Positions 1 through 9,570 of a DNA stretch of 64,000 nt are shown here, piece by piece. The translations under genes were made by a program, and so were the position numbers. The stretch lies in assembly GCA_021817145.1 (NCBI GenBank), contig JAKAVV010000004.1, positions 119,888 through 183,887 on the forward strand, in the 5' to 3' direction. The notes under the pieces were generated by a model, which searched no databases, was not told the origin of the DNA, and saw only the letters and a program-made list of their open reading frames with translations. The DNA comes from a bacterium. Its GTDB lineage: Bacteria; Vulcanimicrobiota; JABDET01. Each line of letters starts with the position of its first letter. Within the stretch, counting starts at the first letter, position 1.

Positions 1-36
1 AAAATAAGCCTCTAAAGGTCTTTTGCTGGTTTTCAT
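1..36 (-). CDS. start of a leftward gene cut by the window edge
   Basis: An ATG on the minus strand opens a frame that reads MKTSKRPLEAYF and runs off the left edge. Only 12 codons are visible, so no function can be given. It begins six bases upstream-to-downstream after the stop of the preceding leftward frame, and a GGAATGAG stretch upstream could serve as a weak ribosome binding site. The close spacing suggests it belongs to the same transcript as the small gene before it. Confidence 0.4.
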   Translation of the reverse strand, partial: MKTSKRPLEAYF

Positions 37-39
37 AGT

Positions 40-189
40 TTAAACACTCATTCCTTCAATTACGAATGGGCGATTATTTTTTCTATTTTCCAAAAACATG
101 TCCTGTATCATCGCAAAGCTGTGATTAGTGTCTTCGGAAATAAATGATTTAAATCCTTCTTTCGCTTTTAAAAAGCTGACAAGAAAGAT
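40..189 (-). other. in-frame open continuation after the TGA of the small leftward gene
   Basis: After the TGA of the 60-residue frame, the same frame runs on for 49 sense codons to a TAA that lies just before the next leftward ATG. The translated stretch (for example SFLKAKEGFKSF and RPFVIEGMSV) looks protein-like, not random. Three explanations are possible: one gene of about 110 codons broken by a nonsense mutation or sequencing error, a separate short gene with an internal start such as the ATG of MIQDMF, or chance. Nothing in the sequence decides between them. Confidence 0.3.
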
Positions 190-372
190 TCAGATTTGAG
201 CTTGAGCCGCTATTTCTTCGCCGTTTATCCGCCCGGACAGAAACTTTTCATGAGAGTTTCTCAGAAACTTGACAAACTCCTTAAACTCGCTGCTTCCTCT
301 GTGAAGGAGCAGTGGGTTTTTCCTTTTTTTAACAACTTTCAGCCTGGAAACAGGCAGTTTTACCTGTGACAT
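190..372 (-). CDS. small basic hypothetical protein, 60 aa
   Basis: A short leftward frame starting MSQVKLPVSRLKVVKKRK. I chose this ATG because AGGGGTGAG lies five bases upstream, matching the GGTG-type ribosome binding sites seen elsewhere in the window. An ATG seven codons further upstream has AGGAGG almost touching it, which is too close. The N-terminal half is rich in Lys and Arg; the C-terminal half is mixed and helical in character. It ends at a TGA, but the same frame stays open for 49 further codons. A TATACT box about 70 bases upstream could be a -10 element. No family recognised. Confidence 0.45.
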   Translation of the reverse strand: MSQVKLPVSRLKVVKKRKNPLLLHRGSSEFKEFVKFLRNSHEKFLSGRINGEEIAAQAQI

Positions 373-550
373 TATCTCACCCCTATTCTCCATTCCTCCT
401 CATTACCCTTTGCTTTTTTATCTTTTTCTTTTCTTGTGTCCAGTATAACTTATTTTTTGACTTAATAAAAGAGGGAAATATGAGCGTTTTGTAAAACTTT
501 CATCAGATTACCATCCTAAATTGGTATATTTTAAGAATTGAGGTGTTATC

Positions 551-1240
551 ATGGAACAAATTGCTTTAGAAGCGGAAAAAAGAGAAGAAAAAGGGAAAGT
601 TCCCGCGAAAATACTCCGACAAAAAGGGTTCATTCCTGTTGTTCTCTATGGCAAAAAAACAAAATCGCTGCCTCTCAAAATACAAACTATTTCTTTAAAA
701 AAAGCGATTGAAAAAGGGGGCGGGCATAAAATTTTCAAACTTAAAATTTCAGGAACCCCTGCCAGCGAAGAAAAAACGTGCGTGATTCAAGAGATTCAAA
801 AAGATCCTTTTGGGATAACCCTTTTGCATATTGATTTTCACGAAATTTCCATGCAGGAAAAAATTAAATCAAAATCCCCTTTGGAATTGATTGGAACGGC
901 TCCAGGAGTTAAAGAGGGGGGAATTGTCGATCATGTTTTATGGGAAATAGAAGTGGAGTCCCTTCCTCTCAATATTCCCGAAAAACTTACTCTAGACATT
1001 TCAACTCTTATGATCAATCAATCCCTTCATGTTAAAGATATTAAACCATTAGAAGGGGTCCAAATTTTAAATCCTCCAGAAGAAGTTGTTGTTGTAATTC
1101 ATCCTCCACGGGTAGAAGAAACGCCGGCAGCAGCAGAGACTCAAACTGCCGCTCCTGCTGCTGCTGCTCAGCCTGAAGTCATAAGCAAAGGAAAGAAAGA
1201 AGAAGAAGAAGAAGCTGCTGAAGAAAAGCCTAAAAAGTGA
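551..1240 (+). CDS. rplY: 50S ribosomal protein bL25, CTC/TL5 form
   Basis: This is the 5S rRNA-binding ribosomal protein bL25 in its long two-domain form. The N-terminal part carries the family features KGKVPAKILRQKGFIPVVLYG, and the second beta domain extends to about residue 190. The last 40 residues form a low-complexity Ala-, Pro-, Glu- and Lys-rich tail, which is common in the Ctc form. Length (229 residues) is normal. The start has GAGGTG at good spacing. The gene is followed after six bases by pth, an order found in many bacteria, so both are probably one transcript. The 3' end is a run of GAA/GAAGAA codons. Confidence 0.93.
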   Translation: MEQIALEAEKREEKGKVPAKILRQKGFIPVVLYGKKTKSLPLKIQTISLKKAIEKGGGHKIFKLKISGTPASEEKTCVIQEIQKDPFGITLLHIDFHEISMQEKIKSKSPLELIGTAPGVKEGGIVDHVLWEIEVESLPLNIPEKLTLDISTLMINQSLHVKDIKPLEGVQILNPPEEVVVVIHPPRVEETPAAAETQTAAPAAAAQPEVISKGKKEEEEEAAEEKPKK

Positions 1241-1246
1241 TAAAAT

Positions 1247-1819
1247 ATGCCCCTGAAAATCATTATGGGGCTGGGGAATCCTGGAAAGCAGTATTTTAGA
1301 ACCAAACACAATTTAGGGTTTTGGGCAGTTGATTTGCTGTCTGAAAAATTAGATGCGAAATGGCAGAATTCTCGATTAAAATCTGCTGTCGCTTATGCTA
1401 AATTTGAAGGACTAGATCTGCTTCTGGCAAAACCAACGACGTTTATGAACCTTTCTGGGGAAGCGGCGAAATTGATCGCGAAGCATTATGGCGTATCGCC
1501 GCAAGACCTGCTGGTTATCTGTGATGATATCAATTTACCTGTTGGAAAGATTCGAATTCGAAAAAAAGGGGGGGCTGGAGGACACCATGGACTTGAATCG
1601 CTTATTACCTGTCTTGAAACTCAAGAATTCCCAAGAATCCGCATTGGAATCAAACCTCTAGATTCAGTCCTGCCGCCAGATCTCGCGGAATTTGTTCTTT
1701 CTCCTTTTCAAAAAGGGGAAGAAGCCATTGTTTCTGAAAGCGTCAAAAAAACGGGGGACGCGGTCTTATGCCTTTTTGAACAAGGGATTGAAACCGCGAT
1801 GAATCAATATAACAGCTGA
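1247..1819 (+). CDS. pth: peptidyl-tRNA hydrolase
   Basis: Pth recycles tRNAs by cleaving the ester bond of peptidyl-tRNA released from stalled ribosomes. The family signatures are all present: GLGNPGKQY at the N-terminus, the catalytic-histidine segment KHNLGF, KPTTFMNLSG, DDINLPVGKIRIR, and the glycine-rich GGAGGHHGL loop. Length (190 residues) is typical. It follows rplY with six bases between them and is probably cotranscribed with it. Its stop lies four bases from the convergent PilT gene. Confidence 0.95.
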   Translation: MPLKIIMGLGNPGKQYFRTKHNLGFWAVDLLSEKLDAKWQNSRLKSAVAYAKFEGLDLLLAKPTTFMNLSGEAAKLIAKHYGVSPQDLLVICDDINLPVGKIRIRKKGGAGGHHGLESLITCLETQEFPRIRIGIKPLDSVLPPDLAEFVLSPFQKGEEAIVSESVKKTGDAVLCLFEQGIETAMNQYNS

Positions 1820-1823
1820 GAGA

Positions 1824-2918
1824 TCAGTAAGGAGCTCTTCCTAACAAGCGATTAAAATCATCGGGATTGCTGCATTTTGACAAAGCTTCTTCATAAGTAA
1901 TCAATCCTTGCTGATACAAATTCTTCAAGGACTGATCAAGAGAAATCATTCCATACTGAGCCCCTGCTTGAATTAAGTTTGGGATCTGATGAGTTTTTCC
2001 TTCACGAATCACATTTCTGACAGCAGGAGTAACGGTTAAAATCTCCATAGCCATGGATCTCCCCGCCCCTTTTGCTTTTTGAAGAAGAGCCTGAGACATA
2101 ACCCCTTCCAAACTGGCTGCAAGCTGCATGCGAATTTGCTGCTGCTGATGGGGGGGAAAGACATCCACAACTCTATCAATGGTCTGGGCAGCTCCGCTGG
2201 TATGCAAAGTCGCTAACACGACGTGTCCTGTCTCCGCTGCTGTTAAAGCCACACTGATCGTTTCCAGATCACGCATTTCACCGATTAAAATGACATTGGG
2301 ATCCTGTCTTAACACTCGAGTTAAAGAAGCTGAAAACGAATGGGTATCTGGTCCAACTTCTCTCTGGCTGATCACAGATAACTTGTCCTTATGTAAAAAT
2401 TCGATAGGATCCTCAATTGTAACAATATGACAGCGGCGATTTTCATTCACATGATTCAGCATTGCTGCCAGAGTCGTGGATTTTCCAGAACCTGTTGGGC
2501 CTGTTACCAGAATCAACCCCCTGGGTTTAACTGCCATCTCTTTCAAAATAGGAGGAAGCCTTAATTCCTCAATGGTAAAAGGGCGAGCAGGAATAACGCG
2601 AAGAGCGGCTCCCCATGTTCCTCTTTGAAGATAGACATTCACGCGAAACCTGGAGAGTCCTGGCACACTGTAAGCCAGATCCAGCTCTTTCTCAGCAATA
2701 AATTCGGCTTTCTGCTGTTCTGTTAAAATACTCTCAATCATTCTTCTCAAATGATCAGGAGTCAGCATCTCATATCCCGCAGGGATCAACTCCCCATCAA
2801 TTCTCAACATGGGAGGGCTTCCTGCTTTTAAATGTAAATCAGAAGCCCCCTTTTCCACCATCAATCTCAGTAAATCTTCAATTTGAACTTCAGCCTGCAT
2901 TAAATCTTCCAAAGCCAT
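1824..2918 (-). CDS. pilT: PilT-type twitching motility / retraction ATPase
   Basis: A hexameric secretion-type ATPase that powers pilus retraction. The protein shows LRLMVEKGASDLHLKAGSPP at the N-terminus, Walker A (VTGPTGSGKSTT), the Asp box, and Walker B (VILIGEMRDLETI), followed by the histidine box TGHVVLATLHTSGAAQTIDR. The start used here gives 364 residues, the normal size, and has GGAAGGTGA upstream. A longer reading would overlap the divergent HAD gene and adds a hydrophobic extension foreign to the family. No pilus structural genes are nearby, so it stands apart from its machinery. A good sigma70-type promoter lies upstream. Confidence 0.93.
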   Translation of the reverse strand: MALEDLMQAEVQIEDLLRLMVEKGASDLHLKAGSPPMLRIDGELIPAGYEMLTPDHLRRMIESILTEQQKAEFIAEKELDLAYSVPGLSRFRVNVYLQRGTWGAALRVIPARPFTIEELRLPPILKEMAVKPRGLILVTGPTGSGKSTTLAAMLNHVNENRRCHIVTIEDPIEFLHKDKLSVISQREVGPDTHSFSASLTRVLRQDPNVILIGEMRDLETISVALTAAETGHVVLATLHTSGAAQTIDRVVDVFPPHQQQQIRMQLAASLEGVMSQALLQKAKGAGRSMAMEILTVTPAVRNVIREGKTHQIPNLIQAGAQYGMISLDQSLKNLYQQGLITYEEALSKCSNPDDFNRLLGRAPY

Positions 2919-2943
2919 CCAATCACCTTCCTTGTTCCAAAAT

Positions 2944-2973
2944 ATTATAGCATAGATCAAGGGAAAAGAGCAA
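2944..2973 (-). promoter_or_regulatory. putative sigma70 promoter of pilT
   Basis: On the minus strand a TTGCTC -35 box and a perfect TATAAT -10 box are separated by 18 bases, and the -10 lies about 25 bases before the pilT start codon. It sits in the 83-base space between the divergent pilT and HAD genes. Prediction from sequence only. Confidence 0.55.
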
Positions 2974-3001
2974 GTCTTTAGAATGAAAAGAAGAAAGAAA
3001 A

Positions 3002-3715
3002 ATGGACAGCGCGCGAAAAACAAAACCAAAACTCTATCTTTTTGACGTTGATTTAACCCTTATCCTCACTGCAGGATGTGGACGAAGAGCGTTCGCAAAA
3101 GCTTTTCAAGAAATATCAGGAGTCTCTCAGATAGTAGAGAAAATTTCGATGACAGGGAAAACAGACACAGCCATTTTAAAAGAAGCCCTTCAACTCGGAG
3201 GTTTAACTGAGATCAGCAGCGAAATAGAAAACCTTTTCTGGAAGCGTTATTTAGGGTATTTAAAAAGAGAATTGAACAGATCTAAAGAAGCTCAAATCAA
3301 CCCCGGAATCCCGGCTATTTTAAATTCTCTCTCAGAAGACAGCTCCTGCTGTCTTGGGCTTTTAACAGGAAACATTCGAGCAGGGGCAAAAATTAAACTC
3401 GAACATTTTGGGTTATGGTCCTGTTTCCCGACTGGAGGATTTGGAGATGATGCTGAAGATCGGAGCATGGTAGCTCAAATCGCTGCTGCCAGGTGTTCGC
3501 AAGAATATAATTTCCGCTTTGAACCAGAAAATATTTACGTGATTGGAGATTCGCTTTTAGATATATCCTGCGCCAAAGCGATCCATGCGCAAGCTGTAGC
3601 TGTAGCGACAGGGGTTCATGATTATGAGACTCTTCAAGCTCAGAAACCGTATGCCGTATTCAAAAACTTTTCAAATCCAGAATCAATTTTGAAACTTTTA
3701 AAAAATGGAGCTTAG
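3002..3715 (+). CDS. HAD-superfamily hydrolase, phosphoglycolate-phosphatase-like
   Basis: A haloacid-dehalogenase-type phosphatase of 237 residues. Motif I is FDVDLTLI (nucleophile Asp15, acid/base Asp17), motif II is LLTGN, and motif IV is VIGDSLLDISCAKA. An alpha-helical cap of about 70 residues lies between motifs I and II. This architecture is typical of phosphoglycolate phosphatase / Gph-like enzymes, but the substrate cannot be read from sequence. The ATG has only a purine-rich AAGAAAG in front of it. It is followed after six bases by an unknown gene and then a carboxyltransferase gene. Confidence 0.8.
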   Translation: MDSARKTKPKLYLFDVDLTLILTAGCGRRAFAKAFQEISGVSQIVEKISMTGKTDTAILKEALQLGGLTEISSEIENLFWKRYLGYLKRELNRSKEAQINPGIPAILNSLSEDSSCCLGLLTGNIRAGAKIKLEHFGLWSCFPTGGFGDDAEDRSMVAQIAAARCSQEYNFRFEPENIYVIGDSLLDISCAKAIHAQAVAVATGVHDYETLQAQKPYAVFKNFSNPESILKLLKNGA

Positions 3716-3721
3716 CAAAAA

Positions 3722-4210
3722 ATGATTGTAAAATTCTTTCTTGAAGATCCCGCCGATTTTCTCAACCCTTACTGGTATGAAAAATTAGGTGGAATCAACT
3801 GGTCTGAAAAAGGAGAAACTCTCACTATGCAGCATAAGGGAAGACCGATATGGAACCCCAATTTCAAACCTTCCCTTTTTCTAAATCATGGAATAAAAAA
3901 GATCCACATCCTTTTAAATCCATCAGAGCAAAATGAAAATATTCAAAAATCGTTGGAAGATCTTCTTCGTTTATTCTCCGAAGAGGAAGCAGTAGAAACA
4001 GAAAATGAATCTCTTTTTAAAATCTCTTCTTTTTCAACCCTTCAGCAGAGGCTGGAGAAGAGAACCTGGATACCCCTGCTTGAAGGAAAGGGAATTTCCA
4101 TTTTTTTTAAAAAGGAAGTTTCAAAGACAGCGACGCAAAAAATTGTCGATCTGGCAAAAGAAAAAAAATGGATTTTAACATCTGTTGAAAAACTGTATGA
4201 TTTGCCATGA
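3722..4210 (+). CDS. hypothetical protein upstream of carboxyltransferase, 162 aa
   Basis: I do not recognise a family. The product is a soluble, mixed-charge protein with no signal peptide or membrane segment. It has aromatic-rich N-terminal residues ([15 protein letters not shown]) and an acidic middle part. Its stop overlaps the start of the carboxyltransferase gene by four bases (ATGA), so the two are translationally coupled, and it follows the HAD gene by six bases. The coupling suggests a function linked to the carboxyltransferase or simple operon packing. Confidence 0.7.
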   Translation: MIVKFFLEDPADFLNPYWYEKLGGINWSEKGETLTMQHKGRPIWNPNFKPSLFLNHGIKKIHILLNPSEQNENIQKSLEDLLRLFSEEEAVETENESLFKISSFSTLQQRLEKRTWIPLLEGKGISIFFKKEVSKTATQKIVDLAKEKKWILTSVEKLYDLP

Positions 4211-5751
4211 AGAACAAAATTGAGCTTTTAGAAAAAAATCGGAAGATTTCTCTTTTGGGTGGAGGGGAAAAAAAGCTGCAGGATCAGCATAAAAAGGGGA
4301 AACTTTCTGCCCGAGAAAGAGTCAATCTTCTTCTGGATCCTGAAACATTTCAGGAGTGGGATCGATTCGCAACTCATGAGGCGCACAATTTTGAAATGCA
4401 GGATAAAAAAATCTGGGGGGATGGAGTGATTACTGGTTTTGGCAAAATCCATGGAAGACCAGTTTACACTTTTTCTCATGATTTTACTGTTCTAGGAGGT
4501 TCTTTAGGAGAAAGGTTTGCGCAGAAAATCTGCAAAATCATGGATGCCGCTCTAAAAAATGGTTCCCCTGTCATTGGATTAAATGACTCTGGAGGGGCCA
4601 GGATTCAAGAAGGAGTTGTGAGCCTTGGAGGATATGCCGAAATTTTTTGGAGAAACACTTATTTATCTGGGGTTGTTCCTCAAATCTCCATTATTCTCGG
4701 ACCCTGCGCAGGAGGGGCAGTCTATTCTCCAGCTATCACGGACTTTATTATTATGGTAGATAAAATCAGTCACATGTTTATCACTGGACCTGAAGTCATA
4801 AAAGCCGTAACCAATGAAAAAGTAACTTTTGAAGATCTGGGTGGCTCCCACGCTCACAGCGAAAAAAGCGGAGTTGCCCATTTTACAGCTAAAACAGAGG
4901 AAGAAGCCTTTCAATTGTGCAGGAGATTATTAAGTTATCTCCCCCCCAATAATCTGGAAAACCCTCCTTCTTTAAAACCAACAGATAACCCTGAAAGACA
5001 GGAAACCATTCTGAATGAAATTATCCCTGATAATCCTAATAAGCCTTATGATGTGCGCGAAATAATTAAATGGACAGTTGATCAAGGGGAGTTTTTGGAA
5101 GTACAGCCTGCTTACGCTAAAAACATTGTCATCGGATTTGCCCGGCTGAATGGAAAACCAGCGGGAATTATCGCTAACAATCCCTCTGTCCTGGCAGGCG
5201 CTCTGGATATCGCAGCATCGCTTAAAGCCGCTCGTTTTGTCCGATTCTGCGACTGTTTCAACATCCCCCTCATAACGTTTGTGGATGTTCCTGGATTTCT
5301 GCCTGGAACAGAACAAGAATATGGCGGAATCATTAAACATGGAGCCAAACTTCTCTATGCTTTTGCTGAAGCCACTGTCCCAAAAATAACAGTCATTTTA
5401 AGAAAAGCTTATGGGGGGGCTTATGATGTCATGTGCTCAAAACATATCAGAGCAGATGCCAATTTTGCCTGGCCCTCTGCTGAAATCGCGGTTATGGGAC
5501 CACAGGCAGCCATCCAGATCATTTTTAAAAAGGAGCTTGAAAAAGCTGAAAATCCTGAGAAAAAGAAACAGGAGCTTGTTGAAAATTATATTGAAAAATT
5601 TGCCAGCCCTTATGCAGCTGCTGCCAGAGGATATGTAGATGATATTATCATCCCTTCTGAAACTCGTCCTACTTTAATCAAAGTCCTTTCCAGCCTTGAA
5701 GGGAAAAGAGAAGCAAAACCACCTCGAAAACACGGAAATATTCCGTTATAA
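4207..5751 (+). CDS. acyl-CoA carboxyltransferase (PccB / MmdA family)
   Basis: The carboxyltransferase subunit of a biotin-dependent enzyme such as propionyl-CoA carboxylase beta or methylmalonyl-CoA decarboxylase alpha. At 514 residues it has the two tandem crotonase-fold halves of the family. Clear signatures are [15 protein letters not shown], the oxyanion-hole segments [12 protein letters not shown] and [12 protein letters not shown], and in the second half [14 protein letters not shown] and [12 protein letters not shown] biotin-carrier or PccA partner is not adjacent; a biotin carboxylase lies about 45 kb away. The last six bases overlap the convergent cyclase gene. PccB and MmdA cannot be told apart with confidence. 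Confidence 0.9.
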   Translation: MKNKIELLEKNRKISLLGGGEKKLQDQHKKGKLSARERVNLLLDPETFQEWDRFATHEAHNFEMQDKKIWGDGVITGFGKIHGRPVYTFSHDFTVLGGSLGERFAQKICKIMDAALKNGSPVIGLNDSGGARIQEGVVSLGGYAEIFWRNTYLSGVVPQISIILGPCAGGAVYSPAITDFIIMVDKISHMFITGPEVIKAVTNEKVTFEDLGGSHAHSEKSGVAHFTAKTEEEAFQLCRRLLSYLPPNNLENPPSLKPTDNPERQETILNEIIPDNPNKPYDVREIIKWTVDQGEFLEVQPAYAKNIVIGFARLNGKPAGIIANNPSVLAGALDIAASLKAARFVRFCDCFNIPLITFVDVPGFLPGTEQEYGGIIKHGAKLLYAFAEATVPKITVILRKAYGGAYDVMCSKHIRADANFAWPSAEIAVMGPQAAIQIIFKKELEKAENPEKKKQELVENYIEKFASPYAAAARGYVDDIIIPSETRPTLIKVLSSLEGKREAKPPRKHGNIPL

Positions 5752-7671
5752 TGATTTACACTGACTGGCAGCAGTTAAGCAGTAGGTTTGAACTTGTTCC
5801 GCTTTCCCTTTAATGGTTAGCGAACCAAGCGGCTTTATCAGATATTTTTCATGATAAAAATCTTTTACTGCCTGATAAGTGTCATGACTGATATAAACAC
5901 TCCCCCCTTCTGCCAGCCCACATAATCTTGCGGCCAAATTAACTGTATCCCCAATGATTGTAAACTGCTTCTGCTCCTCTGAAATTTTTGTTGCATCAGC
6001 TCCGATATGCCCCACTTTTACTGGACCAGTATGGATCCCAATCCCAACCTGAAAAGGGATTTCTCCATTATTTCTCATTTTTTCAATGATTTCCAACATT
6101 TCAATCGCGCAGGAGACCGCTTGAATCGGATGATCAGAAGAATAAACAGGAGCGCCGAAATAAGCAAGTAGAGCATCTCCAACGAATTTATCCCATGTTC
6201 CTCTATGCTTATACAAAATAGGAATCATGGCGGTAAAATAAAGATTTAATAGGCGAACCACTTCAACAGCGGGAAGAGTTTCGCTTAAAGAAGTAAAACC
6301 GCGGATATCGGATTCTAAAACTGTCACTTCTCTCACTCCTCCTTGCAGATCCGAACTCCGCAAATTTTCTTCTTTCATTAACTCTGCCCGAACTTGTGGA
6401 GCAAGATACTTCCCATAAACTCTCGAAATCTCGTTTTTCTTTTTTTCCGCGTCTAAACGCTGATAACTGGTTCCACCGATATAAACCAGAGCCATAGAAA
6501 AAAGAGGTCCTGCTAAATGGAACCAGTAACCCAGATAAAAAACGGCGCAGTTTAGAATCAGATAAACCAGCATCAGAATTCCCGTAATCAGCGCGCCTTG
6601 AAAGGCGGAAAAACGTTTGAGCAAAAACGCCACCAAAAGAGAAAGCGAAATCAAAATTACAAGATTCCAAAACTCTGGCTCAGGCACATAATAAGCGCCG
6701 CGCAGCAGATCATTTAAAACATTCGCATGAACCACAACCCCATATCTGGTCCCTACAGGAGTTTTTACAATATCGCCAAGAGTCCGATCAAAGGCTCCAA
6801 CAAGAAGAATAGACCCTTTTAACAACTCTCTCTTGGATCTCAAAAATCCATGGACAAAAAAATCGCCTAATGAGAGATAATTCCTACTGCTTATCCCATG
6901 CTGCAGGACAAGATGACTGGAATGATATTCATAAGAGTTAGCCCATCGAATAAAAAAACGATGATCCCTGTTTGTCATCCAGGAGCGAGAACCCAAAACA
7001 AGGCGGCTCGATTCTACCTGTAAGCCAGGGTTTCCCATCAAATAACGGGCTGCTGCCAGGTCTATGCTAGGAGTAAAATCTCCATGTTTCAATCGCGACA
7101 CCAGGGGAATGGAACGGATCGCATGAGCCAGGGTGGCATTAATATAGCCAACACCTGCTGCATTCTGATATAAAGATCTGACTGGACGATAAACTTCCTT
7201 CTCGCGCTTAAAGGGTCCTCCAGCAATTTCCTGCGCTAAAATTGCAGGGGGCCCTTTTTTTAACTGCAGCGCAAAAACATTATCTCCAGATTTTTTGCTG
7301 CCAAAAAAAATATCAAAAATCACCAGCCCAACCTTATATTTTTTCGCTTTTCTTAAAAAATCCGCCCAATCTCTGCGGGGGAGTGGCCACTTATGCCCTT
7401 TCCTTTGATTCTTTCCCGCCAATGTCACGCCATTTAAAAATGGAGCATCAATTCCAACAACAATAATTTTAGGATCTAAACGGACTGTTGTAAAACTTGC
7501 TCTTATGTCGTAAAAATCTCTTTCCATTTTTAAAAGAAACGGGATATATTTAAGATTTGCCTCACAAAGAAAACCAATACAGAGAAAGATCCCTATCCAA
7601 AAAGGATAAGAACTTCCCAGTTTCTTAAGATAACCCAATCTTTTTTTTAAATAGTCAGCCGTTTTTTTCAA
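5746..7671 (-). CDS. CHASE2-domain class III adenylate/guanylate cyclase
   Basis: A membrane-bound nucleotide cyclase. An N-terminal membrane segment is followed by an extracytoplasmic CHASE2 sensor (about residues 45-330; [28 protein letters not shown]), then about three transmembrane helices (330-405) and a class III catalytic domain (450-640). Metal-binding Asp455 (ESDIRGFT) and Asp499 ([12 protein letters not shown]) are present, as are the transition-state residues in [10 protein letters not shown] (Asn578, Arg582). The catalytic site therefore looks intact. Its start overlaps the stop of the upstream FecR-domain gene by four bases, so the secreted protein and the sensor cyclase are produced together. 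Confidence 0.9.
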   Translation of the reverse strand: MKKTADYLKKRLGYLKKLGSSYPFWIGIFLCIGFLCEANLKYIPFLLKMERDFYDIRASFTTVRLDPKIIVVGIDAPFLNGVTLAGKNQRKGHKWPLPRRDWADFLRKAKKYKVGLVIFDIFFGSKKSGDNVFALQLKKGPPAILAQEIAGGPFKREKEVYRPVRSLYQNAAGVGYINATLAHAIRSIPLVSRLKHGDFTPSIDLAAARYLMGNPGLQVESSRLVLGSRSWMTNRDHRFFIRWANSYEYHSSHLVLQHGISSRNYLSLGDFFVHGFLRSKRELLKGSILLVGAFDRTLGDIVKTPVGTRYGVVVHANVLNDLLRGAYYVPEPEFWNLVILISLSLLVAFLLKRFSAFQGALITGILMLVYLILNCAVFYLGYWFHLAGPLFSMALVYIGGTSYQRLDAEKKKNEISRVYGKYLAPQVRAELMKEENLRSSDLQGGVREVTVLESDIRGFTSLSETLPAVEVVRLLNLYFTAMIPILYKHRGTWDKFVGDALLAYFGAPVYSSDHPIQAVSCAIEMLEIIEKMRNNGEIPFQVGIGIHTGPVKVGHIGADATKISEEQKQFTIIGDTVNLAARLCGLAEGGSVYISHDTYQAVKDFYHEKYLIKPLGSLTIKGKAEQVQTYCLTAASQCKSL

Positions 7672-9446
7672 GGAGAAACTTGGAAAGAGGCTGTCTGCCC
7701 ACTAGCCCCTACTATTCCCGTAAGACTAATATTGGAAACAGCCCAGTAATAAGTTTGTCCTGGTGTTAAGGGAAGATCGCTGGAACGAATGTTAACCCAT
7801 GGAGCAGTCGTTGTTTTTACCAGGATAGGATCGCTTAAATCCTGATTCTGACTCACAACCAGGCGGTACCCGCTGATATTGGAAACCCAGCTTCTCCATT
7901 CAAAATGAAGTATTTGAGACTGTTTCATTTGTGTTACTGGATAAACAGGGGTTGGACCAGCTTGATAAGCTGATGGAAGAGTAAATGAAAAAGGCGGGGC
8001 GGGGCGAGTAAAAGGGTTCCCCTGTGAGTCCAGTGGAACAACGCTCCAGTAATAAGTTTTCCCTGGTTCAAGGGGTGGATTACTTAACTGATAGCGCAGA
8101 TCCGTGTTATTTGTCTTGATTGTGGCAACCGCAAAATTATTATCTAAATTTCCATTTTTCAGTTTTGCTCCAAGCAGTAAGGCATAACCTTTTGCTCCTT
8201 TAAAAGGATTCCATGAAAAATCAGGAAGAACGGTGTTCAGTTCCTGGTTATTAGGAGTTAAAAGAGTGGGGTAAAGAGTTCTTTTTCCCAGCATTGATTC
8301 AGGGCCCATGGTGAATTGAACAGGATAAGCTTCTCTTCCTGCCAGTTTTCCATTAGAGGTTAATCCAGCAACAGTCCACCAATAAGTCGTTCCTGGCATT
8401 AAAAAAGTGGCGGTTTCTGGGTATTGAACAAAATTCTTATCCACTCTAGCAATCCAAACCCAACTCGATTTCGGCATTTGCTTCTGGAAAGGGGTTCTGC
8501 TGACAAGAACCTCGTACTGCTTGGCTCCTGGAATCCCTGACCAGGAAAATGTTGGGGTATAAGTATAAACCATCCCAACAGGTTGAAGATTTGCGGGCTG
8601 TGGAGGAGGTTTAGGAGGACCGCCAAATCCAAAGATTCTAGCAATCCCAATCCCATACCCTCCATAAGGAATATACCAGACAGCAGCATCTTCAGCCGCA
8701 TTAATCGCTATTTGCTGAGGAGGAGCCCCTTCTGCCAGACCTGCCCCAATATCAATTCCCCAATGCGCGTACCACGGCGCGCCTAAAGCATCTGCAACAA
8801 TATGGGCAATTCCTGCCCCAATTTCAATCTCTTGAATGACTTTCCCTCGTTCAATAGTGGCTTTATATCCTGCTGGAATAGCTTGTGTCAATTGATTGAC
8901 AGAAGGACCTGCCATGACTGTTCCTTCTATCACATAAACTTTCATTCGATTGTTTCCGGTTGTGCTGACCGCAAATTGAGTTCCTCTAACTCCTAAAACC
9001 CCGCCTCTTGTTTGAACCGTGAAACTTTCATTCTCTTTTTGCTTTGTTACTTTGCACCAGATCGAACCAACATCCAAAAAAATTCTTTTCAGGAAAGTCT
9101 CTTTCGTGATATTTTTAACCGTTGTATTGGTGTCAATATAAACCTCTGTGTTCTGATTGATCCCGACTTGTGTTCCATCTTTAAACTCAAGAGTTGTATG
9201 AGAATGATCCCCTGTTTTAATTTTATCATAAAGGTAATTTGGCATATTTTGATAGGCAGTAACCCATTCTTTTGTTTTATCATGTTTAGCTGTTACCTTT
9301 TTCTTAACATAGACGATATTCCCAACATAACCAAAATCGGGAACAGGTTTTAATCGTTTATTCTGGCCATTCATTCGGGCAAAAACAAGGGACTGCGATA
9401 TAAAAAGTATGAAAACAAGAAATGATGCAATTCTTTGAAATGACAT
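7668..9446 (-). CDS. secreted FecR-domain protein with fibronectin-III-like repeats
   Basis: An exported protein of 592 residues. A signal peptide (SFLVFILFISQSLVFA) is followed by a FecR domain at about 65-200 (LEFKDGTQVGINQNTEV, GVLGVRGTQFAV, VYVIEGTV). Then come a Gly/Ala-rich region and three Ig/Fn3-like repeats, each with a conserved pattern F-x-W ... GAKxY ... PGxTYxW (about 300-395, 410-490, 510-590). The chosen ATG has GGAGGGTG six bases upstream. FecR domains paired with CHASE2 cyclases are a recurrent gene pair in bacteria. The repeats suggest binding at the cell surface or in the periplasm, feeding the cyclase. Confidence 0.85.
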   Translation of the reverse strand: MSFQRIASFLVFILFISQSLVFARMNGQNKRLKPVPDFGYVGNIVYVKKKVTAKHDKTKEWVTAYQNMPNYLYDKIKTGDHSHTTLEFKDGTQVGINQNTEVYIDTNTTVKNITKETFLKRIFLDVGSIWCKVTKQKENESFTVQTRGGVLGVRGTQFAVSTTGNNRMKVYVIEGTVMAGPSVNQLTQAIPAGYKATIERGKVIQEIEIGAGIAHIVADALGAPWYAHWGIDIGAGLAEGAPPQQIAINAAEDAAVWYIPYGGYGIGIARIFGFGGPPKPPPQPANLQPVGMVYTYTPTFSWSGIPGAKQYEVLVSRTPFQKQMPKSSWVWIARVDKNFVQYPETATFLMPGTTYWWTVAGLTSNGKLAGREAYPVQFTMGPESMLGKRTLYPTLLTPNNQELNTVLPDFSWNPFKGAKGYALLLGAKLKNGNLDNNFAVATIKTNNTDLRYQLSNPPLEPGKTYYWSVVPLDSQGNPFTRPAPPFSFTLPSAYQAGPTPVYPVTQMKQSQILHFEWRSWVSNISGYRLVVSQNQDLSDPILVKTTTAPWVNIRSSDLPLTPGQTYYWAVSNISLTGIVGASGQTASFQVSP

Positions 9447-9570
9447 AACACCCTCCACTGCCGATAAATTACTTTATCTAAAAGATATTTTCGCTTTATA
9501 TCATTATTCCTTCACATAAAAAAGTAGAGTTGTTCAAGATGAATCAGGGAACGAATTCATCCGCATAAAT

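Noticed and set aside
1067..1309. Leftward frame across the end of rplY
   Set aside because: A run of Phe/Ser/Arg caused by the GAA-rich tail of rplY on the other strand.
2919..3029. Longer PilT start overlapping the HAD gene
   Set aside because: It adds a hydrophobic extension unlike PilT and crosses the promoter-like region; the inner ATG has a good ribosome binding site.
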